A stretch of 64,000 bases of DNA from Lepraria neglecta (Eukaryota > Ascomycota > Lecanoromycetes > Lecanorales > Stereocaulaceae): the NCBI GenBank assembly GCA_033220425.1, contig CM065648.1:372001-436000 (forward strand), given 5' to 3'. Shown here in pieces: positions 1 to 10,588 of the stretch. How positions within the stretch are numbered: position 1 is the stretch's first letter; each line of letters opens with the position of its first letter. The position numbers and the translations under genes are program-made. The notes below the pieces were generated by a model. That model saw only the letters and a program-made list of their open reading frames with translations, did no database searches and had not been told where the DNA came from.

Positions 1-1
1 A

Positions 2-1108
2 CAAGTAGACCTCATATATCATTGGGCCCGCAACAGCACTGGGGAGACCCCTGCAGTTGGCAAAGCCGCTGAGAAGAAGGCTGGCAGTGGGACGACTATT
101 TCAGGAACAGCAAGAGGCTCTACACATATCCCTACCAATAGGCTTCTTGGGGAGTTGGATGAGATAAACGCAGAGAATCCTTGGAGGCAAAAACAACAGG
201 AAATACACAGTCGATGGGCTTGCAAAAGTTCGATATGTAGTAACACGGGCCACTATTGCTATTTGCATAAGGGCGAGCATTTACCTTTCCTTCCAAAGCA
301 GTCAAAGATATGGGCAGCTGCTATTCTAAAAGATATTACAGGTCGAATGAGTGATAATGAGCCTCCTGCATCCCTACTTGTTGAACTACAGCAGACGCAG
401 AAGAAGGAGGCTCGTAAAGAAAAGAGACGGCATACTACTGAGAAACCTATACAACCTACAAACACACCTGCTTATCCTACTGTAGGAGGGCAGTTTGGAC
501 AGCCACCGCCTTTGTATCCATATGGATACAACTTTCAGCCTGGTTTTCAGCCACTGATATCAGGATCCCAGTTGCTGAGAGATACGAGAACGTCAGATCC
601 GATTAAAGAACTACGCTCTAGAGACGTGGATCTACCTGAGACAACTACTCAGCCCCCTCGCTCGATCGCTGCTCAGTTACAGTAATACCAGACCTCTCGT
701 CCTATCGAAAAAACAGCCCTGTTGAAGGCGAACTGGCTGAGTTCGTTAGATGGCTAAGCAAAAAGCACCCGAATACATAGAACAAATATGAGAAGGCTAA
801 GGACGAGATTATAGATCAGGGCTATACTACGGATATCATACATGCCTGGAAGAATGACAAGCATGAGGAGCAGTGGCGTAAGCTTGGTATCAAGCCTGGG
901 ATTGGCCGCCAATTGGCTAGAAATGTTAGTAAATGGGGCCGTGAGAGGCAGGTTGAAACAACTCCTGTTGGAAGTCTCGGAAGAACTCTCCCATTATCGC
1001 CGCCGCAGCGGGGTTCAACAAGCAGGCCCCAGCAGATGTCCTATAATCTATACAGTGGAGAGGATCTTAGAGATCCAGACTGTTTTACAGAGACCTGAAA
1101 TTATACAT
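2..1108 (+). pseudogene. decayed copy of an uncharacterised fungal repeated gene family
   Basis: An open frame enters from beyond the left edge (in frame from base 2) and runs to 685. It includes a Cys/His-containing stretch around 220-290 (CKSSIC...CYLHKG) and a Pro/Tyr-rich linker. After that the frame is interrupted, but the sequence stays coding-like to 1098, where a compact C-terminal module is readable (WLSKKHP, then DIIHAWKND and KLGIKPGIGRQLA). Memory suggests a family present in many copies in Leotiomycete genomes, with a short zinc-ribbon-like N-terminal part and a helical SAM-like tail; no function is known to me. The internal stops mean this copy is probably dead. It could instead be one gene of a larger mobile element whose other parts lie outside the window. 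Moderate confidence that it is a relic, low confidence on family. Confidence 0.45.
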
Positions 1109-2473
1109 AGTCTAGATTGCAAGTTTTTCCTATATAATTATATATCGTAGATCCGAAAAACCTGTTGTAGCGCGGTTTTAGTTATCGATTGGCGCGCGCA
1201 CACACCAAAATCTGAACAAAGTCGGCTTTTTACTAGATCTCCACTACCAGTAGTCAGAATCGGTCCCAAATGGGCAAAATTGAAGCTCTTGGTGTAGTAT
1301 TGCTTTTGCCCTATAAGCGGAGCTCTTGCCCGCGCTGTCGCTGCCTACCACCCCCGCCGCCGCTAAAATGCCACCAATGTGTTCTCGGGCATTTCCTACG
1401 CTTCAACCCAAGAAATGCCTCAATGGCCGTGCTGCCAACTTGGATCATGCCGAAGCGCTCGGGTGCTTCGCCGCAATACTAGAACTCGATGTACCGGATC
1501 CCAGCCGTGTGACTTACATACGATAATGAATACCGCACCTTCTGGCAGGATTCTTTGCCCATTTCCTACGATTGAGAGGGACAAGAATCGATAGCAAGAT
1601 AGAGCTTCTTGGCAAAGGGCCTGGAGCATAAAGTGCCAAATTCATGGCAGTAAGATCTCTATGACAAGTAGATGCGTCTCGCAAGTATCTCCGAGCCTCT
1701 AAAGACTTAAATACCAAGTACACCCCTAGCGGGATGAGGTGTCTGCTCTAGTCTAGAACCCTGACCCTTGCAGCAGAGCTCTCGCGAATCCAATGGCCGG
1801 CGTCTTTCCGTAATCCGAGCTCGTAACCTCTCCCCCTCTCCCATCCCAGGTTACCTTAGTCACGACTCAACTCTCGTTCCTACCTTATGACTTCCGGTCC
1901 TTCGCCATCATCATCGTCAGTCAATTGCACATTCAAGCACTTGTGTCGTGTGCTCCTTTAGTCATTCACCCTCCTCATCACCAATCGGCGGGGTCAGCCG
2001 GCCGGAACACTATCGATAAGGCGATAGTCGATAAGGGCAACTCCGCGCGAGAATAGATACAAAGTACCTCGAGTCACCAGAGCGACCGGAGGTTCAGGGG
2101 TCAGCTGCTGTTTGGTCAGTTCCTTTGCAATTGGTCTTGATTGACAGCATTGAAGTTGTGTTGTGCTTGCATCCTTCATGTGCTCGATGTGCGATGATCA
2201 GGAGGATACAAGCTGACACCCCATGTCTCGGGCAGGATCTGCCGTCAGCAACAGCAGTAACGGTCTTCAACGTCGCCGTGAACGTTTATAACCAGATAAA
2301 TACACCGCGAGCTGCCCGATAGCTCGCATTGGCCGATTGAGACTTGATGGTCAACCTCTACATATCGAGGCCGACAACCCATCGCTGATATACTACGCAC
2401 ACGCAAGGGGCTCCGCTCTCGATCAAAACCGAGAGCCTTGGTCAACCCCTTCCCCTTATCACCGCTCTCCAAA
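1109..2473. other. no gene recognised; long leader/promoter of the F-box gene
   Basis: About 1.36 kb without a convincing gene. Short open frames here have no recognisable domain. The right-hand 400 bases are probably promoter and 5' leader of the F-box/LRR gene, since the Kozak-like context at 2474 (CCAAAATGTC) is the first good start in that frame. The left part, next to the decayed repeat-family copy, has the look of non-coding spacer. Confidence 0.5.
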
Positions 2474-4570
2474 ATGTCTCAGGTGATTTGGGACGAAATG
2501 ACCGAGTCGCCTGGGGCACCCCCAACAAGCATCCACGGCGGCGGACCCCTCCCCTTCGAGCAACCACCCAAACTCAAGGGCCGCAGGCGCCTATTGCAAA
2601 GCCTACAAAGGATGTCATCCTCCCCGTCGCTAGCCAAGATTGGCCGAGTCCCCTCATCTACGTATACTGGTGGAGGTAAAGGATCGATGTCTTGCGTATC
2701 TCTGGCTTCGTCGAGTTCAAGGCACGGTCATTCGTACGGACATTCTTACTCGTCGACGCAGTCTTCTACGGGGTTCTCGACTGCTCCTACTTCTGTAGCG
2801 AGTACTCCTGGTCCGGATTCGCAATACTTTGATCCTAGTGCGAGGATTCGATTCGTTGACGGTGAGCTTGCCAACAATGCTGCTTCCGCACCCAGGAGCG
2901 TTCCACTCCCTGCAGACATGCGTCCAGTATCTAAGGAGACGATATTGGCAGCCACATCTGGAGCGGTTGAGGTACTGGAAGACTACTTCACGAAGCCAAT
3001 CATCCGTGTGAAATCGCTACGAAAGAGGAGGAATTTCAACTTCTGGGGTGAGCTGCCTCACGAGATAGCAGTTCATGTACTTCAATTTCTCAGACCGAAA
3101 GAGATTGTCAAGTGCTCGGCAGTCTCAAAGGCGTGGCATAAGATGTGCTTCGATGGGCAGCTCTGGAGGAATGTTGACACGGAGGAATACTATCAGAAGA
3201 TACCTGCAGCATCGCTCACCAAGATCATGACCAAAGCTGGGCCATTCGTTAGAGATTTGAACCTTAGGGGCTGTGCACAGATGCCAGAGAGCTGGGGACA
3301 AGACGGTCAAACCATTACAGATGCGTGCAGGAATCTAGAGTACTTCTCTCTTGAAGGTTGCCGTATCGACCGGAGTTCTGTTCACTACTTCCTTCTCCGC
3401 AATCCGCGACTTGTCCATATCAATCTCTGCGGCATGAAGGGTCTCACTAATTCCGCTCTGAGGATCATTGGTCAAAATTGTCAGCTATTGGAACATCTCA
3501 ACGTCTCTTGGTGCATGAACATGGATACGAGGGGTCTGCTTAGAGTGGTCCAGTTATGTCCCAGGCTCAAGGATCTTCGTGCAGGCGAGGTTAAAGGGTT
3601 TGACGACAAGGCCTTTCTTCTCGAACTCTACAATCGTAACACCCTCGAAAGGCTGGTCCTATCCCATTGCGTAGATTTTGACGATGAATGCCTGCAGGTC
3701 CTGATCCAGGGCGTGGATCCAGAGATGGATCCGCTGACAGCGCGTGCTGTGGTCCCACCCCGCAACTTCCGTCACCTGGATCTGAGCCGGTGCACTGCCC
3801 TGACAGACAAGGGTATAGACACACTGGCGTACAATGTTCCCAAGCTGTGCGGTCTGCAGCTCTCACTCTGTGAGGAATTGACCGATGGTGCACTCGATGG
3901 GATCTTTGGCTCTACTCCTCAACTCACTCATTTGGATATCGAAGAGCTTGATCATCTGACCAACACATCGCTTCAAAATCTGGCTAAAGCCCCGTGTGCC
4001 TCCAAATTGCAACATCTCAACATCAGCTTCTGCGAGAATCTTGGCGACAGCGGCATGCTCCAAGTGGTCAGGTCATGCCCCCAACTCCGCACCCTGTTCA
4101 TGGACAATACCCGCATCTCAGACCTTGTCCTCACGGAGGCTGCTGCTCAAATTAGAGCCCGAGACTGTGTTGCACCGGTATTGCCCGACGGTCCTCCAAC
4201 AGTCGGTCTCCACCTCGATGTCTATGATTGTCAAAACGTCACATGGACCGGGGTGCGTGAGGTCCTCTCCCGAAACACAGAGCCCAACAGACGAGAGGTG
4301 ATCTCATTGAAATGCTTCTATGGTTACCAGGACACGGTCAAAGAGCACATGAAGCGGGTCTTGAAAGGAGATGCGAAAGCTGCCAGCCGCTTGGAGAGGA
4401 AATGGGCGGAGTATATGATTGCAAATGAGGAAGCCGGAGCACAAGGTGCTGGGGCGAGGAGAAGGAGGAGGAGATTGAGGGAGGCGGCGATGGTGCATGC
4501 CGATGAAGAAGAGGGCGGACCGAGAGGTGGGAGGAGGAGAGCTAGGAGTGGAGGGTGCAGTGTTATGTGA
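2474..4570 (+). CDS. F-box/leucine-rich-repeat protein with C-terminal CaaX box
   Basis: Single-exon gene, 698 aa. The frame is open a little further upstream, but only from a TTG codon; the first ATG is 2474 in a good context. A Ser/Pro-rich disordered region (about 1-185) is followed by an F-box (about 188-235: ELPHEIAVHVLQFL...WHKMC) and then about a dozen leucine-rich repeats of the cysteine-containing type (LxHLNVSWC, FRHLDLSRC, LQHLNISFC) to about residue 560. F-box proteins join substrates to SCF ubiquitin ligases through Skp1, and the LRRs bind the substrate. The tail is polybasic (an RRRRRRL run, then GRRRARSGG) and ends in CSVM, a canonical CaaX prenylation signal, probably farnesyl because X is Met. 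That is the arrangement of mammalian FBXL2 and FBXL20, which are membrane-anchored. Substrate unknown. F-box and LRR assignment is firm; membrane anchoring is inferred from the motif. Confidence 0.92.
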   Translation: MSQVIWDEMTESPGAPPTSIHGGGPLPFEQPPKLKGRRRLLQSLQRMSSSPSLAKIGRVPSSTYTGGGKGSMSCVSLASSSSRHGHSYGHSYSSTQSSTGFSTAPTSVASTPGPDSQYFDPSARIRFVDGELANNAASAPRSVPLPADMRPVSKETILAATSGAVEVLEDYFTKPIIRVKSLRKRRNFNFWGELPHEIAVHVLQFLRPKEIVKCSAVSKAWHKMCFDGQLWRNVDTEEYYQKIPAASLTKIMTKAGPFVRDLNLRGCAQMPESWGQDGQTITDACRNLEYFSLEGCRIDRSSVHYFLLRNPRLVHINLCGMKGLTNSALRIIGQNCQLLEHLNVSWCMNMDTRGLLRVVQLCPRLKDLRAGEVKGFDDKAFLLELYNRNTLERLVLSHCVDFDDECLQVLIQGVDPEMDPLTARAVVPPRNFRHLDLSRCTALTDKGIDTLAYNVPKLCGLQLSLCEELTDGALDGIFGSTPQLTHLDIEELDHLTNTSLQNLAKAPCASKLQHLNISFCENLGDSGMLQVVRSCPQLRTLFMDNTRISDLVLTEAAAQIRARDCVAPVLPDGPPTVGLHLDVYDCQNVTWTGVREVLSRNTEPNRREVISLKCFYGYQDTVKEHMKRVLKGDAKAASRLERKWAEYMIANEEAGAQGAGARRRRRRLREAAMVHADEEEGGPRGGRRRARSGGCSVM

Positions 4571-5078
4571 AAGGGAAGAGTGATGCTTTAGGAAATCATG
4601 ATAATGAGAGGATATTGGACTGTGGACGGACTGATGAAATGATTCATATGCAATGATAGGCGTTGGATGGATAGGAATAGGCTTGGAGGCTTGGAGTTTT
4701 AGGAAATGGGCATTGGCTTCGGCGTATCATATCATTACCGTGTCTTGTTTTTGGTGTCACTGGATTGGATTGCTGGAGTGGGGGTATGGAGGGCAGATGA
4801 TTTTCGCAATCAGCTTAGATTGAGGAATATCAATTCGTTTAAAGTGACTCTTGTTATGCAGGGCATACCTGGATGTGTCGTGGCCCGGGCCCGACTTAGA
4901 GTTTTAGAGGCGACTGTGTCAGACTAGCTTAGAGCTTGCAGCGCTAGGGCGGGATGCGGGGAACCATGTGATGCTGATCAACCTTGAAGCTCCAAAGTGG
5001 GGAACAGCTCTCTATCCTCAACACTTTTGCATCATGACAACGGGCATATAGATTTTCTTTGCAGTCAATTCTGTGGTC
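4571..5078. other. intergenic: F-box 3' UTR and glycogenin promoter
   Basis: About 500 bases between two genes on the same strand. I see no RNA gene or repeat. A CT-rich stretch lies just before the glycogenin start, as is usual near fungal transcription starts. Confidence 0.6.
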
Positions 5079-7415
5079 ATGGCGGCAGCACGGCGAGAGG
5101 CCTACTGCTCGGTATGTCTTTTTTCTGTTTGCCCTCGCTGCAGGTTCTGTCGGCACCCGAACTGACTTTGTTTAGCTGCTCATGAGCGATGCATATCTAC
5201 CTGGTAAGTCAAACCACCGATCTCCAATTTGTCTCAATGCTAATATATACACTCAGGAGCTATGGTACTGGCCCATTCCTTACGAGACAGCGGTACGAAG
5301 AAGCAATTGGCTATTCTCGTCACCCTAGACAGTCTACAAGCCTCGACCATAGAAGAGCTCAAAGTACGTGCAAACAGCAGTTGAAATCCAGAAAAAACTG
5401 CTGACAATGGCATACAGAAAGTATATGACCAAATAATACCAGTCGACCGCATCATCAACAAATCCCCCGCAAACCTCTACCTAATGAACCGCCCCGACCT
5501 AGGCTCCACCTTCACCAAGATAGCCCTCTGGCGCCAGATCCAATACGCCCACATAGTCTATATAGACGCCGACGTCGTAGCCCTCCGAGCACCAGACGAG
5601 CTCTTCAACACTCCCCCCTCCTTCGCAGCCGCCCCAGACATAGGATGGCCAGATTGCTTCAACAGCGGTGTCCTCTCCCTCAAACCAAACGTGGGCGATT
5701 ACTACGCCCTCCTCGCCCTAGCACAACGAGGAATAAGTTTCGACGGCGCAGATCAGGGGTTATTGAACATGCATTTTCGAGACTGGGAGAGGTTGAGTTT
5801 CGCGTATAATTGCACGCCGAGTGGGAATTATCAGTATGTGCCTGCTTATAGGCATTTTCAGAGTTCAATTAGTATGGTGCATTTTATTGGGGATGAGAAG
5901 CCTTGGGTTGTTGGACGGGAGCAGGGGGGAAAGACGGGGGTTTATGAGGAGTTGGTGGGGAGGTGGTGGGCTGTTTATGATAAGCATTATAGGATACCGG
6001 TGAGTATTTTCTGTGTTGCGGAGGTTTTCGAGTGCTGATGAGGTCTGCAGACAACGGCATATATATCAGGACAAGCACCACAGCAATCGAGAAGAGTGCA
6101 GCAGTACGTGACGGGCAAAGCGTCGAGCACAGATTACGGATACTCCACGTATTATGGATTCTCGACCGTAACACCGTTGGCGGAAGACCTCAAGGAGCCG
6201 GAAGCTCCTGTCCACACTACTGAGCCGTCGATGACCGATCAGACCGAACTGGTCGAAGAGATAGAAAACGGCGAAGTGCAGCCACCTCCGACGATTCAAG
6301 TGCGGCGTTTCTCTATTGATTGGGACCCTAAATAGTGAGTATATATCAGTGACAAGACGCGTTTCATCTGATATTGACCTCTGTACAGTCAAGCACCACC
6401 AATCAACTCTCGACCCGAAGCTGTCAACTTCCCTACGGAAACGTACGACATGTCCGCAGACACAACTCTATTCCAAGCACCAAAATATCCCGAACCTCTA
6501 AAGGACATGTACTACCAAGTCCCCACAACACCACCAGCATCCGAGAAACCCAAACCCATCTTCCCCTGGGAAAGTACCGCACCAAAAGCAACCCGAGTAT
6601 TTGCAGAAGACCTACCACAAGCACCAGCACCAGCACCAGCACCAGCACCAGCGCCAGTGCCAGTGCCCACCGCACCCCCAGAAACAACCCCCTCAGTAAC
6701 AACAGACGACGACGACGACCAAACATCAACTCTCAGTCCCACAACGCCCACAACAATCTCGTACCAACGGACAAACGCCTGGGACGACGTCCCAGAAATA
6801 GAACGCTACATCAGCAACCTCCCGCAAAACCGCCGCGCCAAAGTCCAAGTCCTACTCCAAGAGTCTACCTTAGCAAGCACAGCGAACCGCCCGTCAGACC
6901 CCTCGGCAATCCTCTCCCCCACCACCGAAGAAGAAAATCCAATGCAAACTCCACAAACCCGAGAAGAACGCCGCTCCTCAATGCGCCTAACCGACTTCCC
7001 CACCGAATTCGAACGTCCCTCCCTCCCCGTTACCCCCGCGCCCGTCCGCAGACCTTCCTTCTGGGGCGCCGAGCGCGACGCCCAAGGCGATCTCCCCGGC
7101 GCAGAAGGTGTCCCTGATCAGAGCGATTGGGATCCGTCGGCTAGACTAGCCGAGTTGCAGCGAAAACAGTCAGAAGTGCTGGCGCAGGGGCCAGCGAGTC
7201 CAACGAGAGCGATTCCGAATAGGGAGGAGGTGGGGAGTGCGAGTGTGCCCTTGAGCGAGTTTATAGAGGAGGGAGAAGGGATTGAGGGGGCGAATCAGGC
7301 GGCCGTGAAGGAGAATGGGAATATGCCGTCGAGTTTTCGTACGGCGGATTTTAGTCGGGGGCAGGAGGAGCAGAGGGGGAGGGCTGTTGATATTAGGAGC
7401 CCGACTGAGTCGTGA
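5079..7415 (+). CDS. glycogenin (self-glucosylating initiator of glycogen synthesis)
   Basis: Six exons by hand: 5079-5111, 5176-5203, 5257-5363, 5418-5999, 6051-6334, 6389-7415; all phases agree and give 686 aa. The N-terminal half is a GT8 glycosyltransferase: LLMSDAYLPGA start, IDADVVALR with the DxD Mn/UDP-binding motif, CFNSGVLSLKPN, DQGLLNM, and the closing HFIGDEKPW. Glycogenin glucosylates itself from UDP-glucose, making the primer that glycogen synthase extends in the cytosol. The second half is long, disordered and Pro/Thr-rich, with an Ala-Pro dipeptide run near 6620-6665 encoded by a GCACCA microsatellite. Near the C-terminus a conserved-looking block (SDWDPSARLAELQRKQ) is probably the glycogen-synthase-binding region by analogy with animal glycogenin. 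Identity is firm; the acceptor tyrosine was not mapped. Confidence 0.94.
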
Positions 7416-7826
7416 GCATTGTTTGTTGTCTGTGTTTTCATTATGCATGCGCATGTTCTTTGGTTTTGGACCATGTTTTGTATCGTCATGACATCTCTTG
7501 GACGCATGTTTCTTGTGTTTTCGGCATTGTCTGCTAGGTGTTCCGAAGGTTCTTGTACATATGGGCGGCCTTGCTTTTTTACTTTTAATACTGATTCAGA
7601 ATGTACATGAGCGATGTCCTGTTAGATACCCGTAATTAATTTTCAGAGAGGAGAAGTAATTCGGAGAAAAGCATCTCAGGTTCCAGCAAAAGCATGAGCA
7701 ATGTTGCGAGTCCAAAGCCAGGTGGAAGCAGCGTTGTGCAAAGCTATCCTATCTGCTGAAGTTTGGACTACTCTACGTGCCCTGCCATCTATATCCACAC
7801 CTCCAGCTTCCTATTCCACCGCTTCA
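7416..7826. other. convergent 3' regions
   Basis: About 410 bases between the convergent ends of glycogenin and PheRS beta. They are T-rich after glycogenin, as expected of a 3' UTR. No other feature seen. Confidence 0.6.
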
Positions 7827-9955
7827 CTACAAGAACACCTCAACATTAATCTCCAACGTACTAACCGGGTACCTCAACTCAAACTTCTCCAGTACACTCG
7901 GATGCAAAATCCCAAACACCCCAATAACCTGCTCCCTCCCCCCATCCTCAAATGAATCTGCGCCGCATGTCCAGGCAAGAACGTAGGATCATCAACCTCA
8001 CTAATCCAATACGCACTCTCGCCCACCCCCTTGCCCTCTAATCCCTCCTCAGACGTCTTGAACGCTGATTTCAGCATAAGCATGACGCGGTCCAAGAGAC
8101 CATGCACGATCTCGAAACCGCTCCTTTTGCCTAGATACGCGGCGGCGAAGTTGCGCTCATTGCGGGATTTGCGCTCGAGGTGGGGCGCTTTGAAGGCTAC
8201 GTCGCTGACTTCGAAGATGCGGATGGGGATGGCGTGGTGTTTATTCTCTCTGAGCGTTTTGAGTAACCCGGGAAGGAGAGAGGTGCGGACGACTTGGTAT
8301 TCTGCTGTCTTTGGGTTGGCGAGCACAACAGCTGTTTTCTTGTCGTCCACGCGGTTAAGGTGAGAGAAGTTTTCGGCGTGAGAGCAGAGGATGAGGGGCA
8401 TGACTTCTGACCAGCCTGCCATTGCTGCTTCCAGGCGAACGATATCGCTCAATTTGTTGATGGCAAGGGGTTGAGCGACTGTGCCGCTGATGTTGGGGAA
8501 GGTGCGGGGAAGGCTGTTGAAGCCGTAGGCGATGGCTACATCTTCCATTATGTCTGCTTGGTGGAGGACGTCGGCGCGGGTGGGGGGGATGTGTACGTCT
8601 ATTAGATCTTCGGAGGCGTTGGAGGGGGATGCGGTGTGGGACATTCGTTCAAGTAAGGTGCAGATTTCTTTTGCGGAGAGCGAAAGGCCACAGCAGGCGT
8701 TTATGTAGGATATTGAAGCCTGAGTTTCACGGGGAGTGAGGTCAGGGGCCTGGCGGCTTTGGTGGTTGTGTGCGGATTTGATCTCGATGGGCTCGACAGT
8801 GAAGGGTTCGGAGGTATACTGGGAGAACATGGTGACGAGAATATTGTTTACGATTTCGGCTTTTGTTTTATCGGTTGCTGTTATGTCTATGAAGACGTTT
8901 TTGGTTTTGAGGCTGATCTTGGAGTGGTTGGAGTTTATTATTGGGGGCATTGAGCAGACTGTTCGGTTTGCGTCGAGGATGACGGGATAGACGGGGGAGT
9001 CTTTGATGATGTGGAGGTAACGGGAGAGATTCTTGTCGTTCTGTGGCAATTTTTAGTTCTAAGGACCGGTGATTTTAGGTCTCTGTGGGAAGTACCTCGT
9101 AAAACTTCATCAGCTCGACTGCATTCATGGACTTTGTCTGATTCAGAGGAACGAATTGTATCTCTTCCGGCGATAATGCCTCATAGGTGAAAGGCCCCTG
9201 TAGAGTGTCGAGATCATGGGTCCCTATTGCCACGAGCGTCCGCTGTCGAGCCAGGTTTTGATGTAGCTTGTCTTGCAGAGCGATGAAGGATTCGTATCTT
9301 GCTTGCGTAAACTTGATATTCCGCAGGATAGCTCCTGACACGAAGGGCCGGACTTTAGATGTCTAGGAATGTCTTAGCGATGCCAAAAGTACCTGGACCT
9401 TCCTATTGCTGACCGATTCATGGCAGGTAAGGACTTCCAGCTCTCCACCTGGAGGTGGTACCAGCCGATAACTTGGCGATGTCTGCTTTCCTCGGAAGAT
9501 ATTGAGCATCAGAGATATCCCCTCGAAACATAGCATATCATATCTGATCACGAGTATGAGTCAACGAGCTCCATGCTGGACTGTGGTGCCCATCTAACCT
9601 GTTCGCTGGTATCTCGATCTTGAGCTGCGCCGGCTCCTGTTTGCCATTGACTATTGGCCGCTCGGTCGTTGAGGTCTGGGAATACCTTAGCACGGGCTTA
9701 GAACAGTAGGACTTTGACTCCGTACATCCTCATCGAGCTCGATACCTAGGTGTTGTCAGCATATGGGACCTCAGTGACGAATCCCCCTGCTCACCAAATT
9801 CGAAACATAGCTCATCGAACTCCTCTGTCGTATAGCTATAGAAGATCGATATGTTAGCAGCCAGCCCTGCTACTAATTGTGTCTATAAGGCGCTTTACCT
9901 ACTCTTGACCGAGAGCTTCGAAGAGCGCCGCCTTATCCACAGAGATCGTAGGCAT
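7827..9955 (-). CDS. FRS1: phenylalanyl-tRNA synthetase beta subunit, with frameshift near 3' end
   Basis: Cytosolic PheRS beta, which pairs with the alpha subunit to charge tRNA-Phe. Seven exons in descending coordinates: 9955-9903, 9835-9795, 9745-9726 (20 nt), 9675-9599, 9543-9393, 9362-9096, 9040-7827; the phases join. The start [17 protein letters not shown] and the blocks [56 protein letters not shown] and FEVSDVAF are typical of the eukaryotic B3/4, B5 and catalytic-like domains. Near 7935-7950, in a G-rich run, the frame shifts by one base. As written, the frame gives a foreign tail and stops at 7874. The conserved ending ([20 protein letters not shown]...) continues in a neighbouring frame to a stop at 7827. 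The gene is essential as a single copy, so this is either a base error in a homopolymer or a decaying second copy. Family assignment is firm. Confidence 0.93.
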
Positions 9956-10074
9956 ATTTTGCGTTACTGCGAGGTCACAAGCACCTCAGCAATAACAGGA
10001 CAGTTGTATCCTTGCTCTTTTTGGAAGATTGAGAACCTAGCTTAAGTTGTCAACGAGTGATTCGAACTTAAGTC

Positions 10075-10419
10075 ATGTTCAGACCCTCCCTCCTACATAT
10101 TGGCATGCTCGTAGGGCTGATATTATTGCTTGGCGGCGAAAGCCTCATAGCGCCCAGACAACATAAGATTCAAGCTTCTGCACCAGATCAGGTACGAGCT
10201 TATGAATATACATTTTACGAAATCCATACCCTCTATCAATTGCCCATCATAAGGGCTATTTTTTGCCCCGAATCCAGGTTCCCCGTCCCACAGGGTAAGC
10301 TCACGACTTCCAGCATGGTGGTACCCAGTAATGTTACATGCTACCTTCCCTATGCGCAGTGTTATAGTGAAGGGGCTTGGGTTTCGGAGTTAGGGACTTG
10401 CATGGAGCTGACAAAGTGA
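10075..10419 (+). CDS. possible small secreted protein (114 aa), unrecognised
   Basis: An ATG-started frame between the divergent PheRS beta and PP2A-A genes. Its N-terminus has a hydrophobic core (HIGMLVGLILLLGG) like a signal peptide. The mature part has four cysteines, three of them in the last 26 residues. No family recognised, no intron needed. It sits where the PP2A promoter should be, so it may be chance. Low confidence. Confidence 0.25.
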   Translation: MFRPSLLHIGMLVGLILLLGGESLIAPRQHKIQASAPDQVRAYEYTFYEIHTLYQLPIIRAIFCPESRFPVPQGKLTTSSMVVPSNVTCYLPYAQCYSEGAWVSELGTCMELTK

Positions 10420-10588
10420 CTAGGAGTCTGCAAGCTTGTCTTTGATGCTGGTACCCACCAACAGCCAATCTCGAATCTGTCGCTAGTGCGCAGACAACAC
10501 AAGCACGCCTACAGAAACGAACACGAGTCATAACGAAACTTCAACCCTCTAGTTCTCGGCGCCACACTTCCAGATCTATTTGTACGAT

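Noticed and set aside
6374-7117. 247-aa plus-strand frame rich in Thr/Ser/Arg/Pro
   Set aside because: It is an alternative frame of the low-complexity glycogenin tail; the true frame continues the spliced gene in phase.
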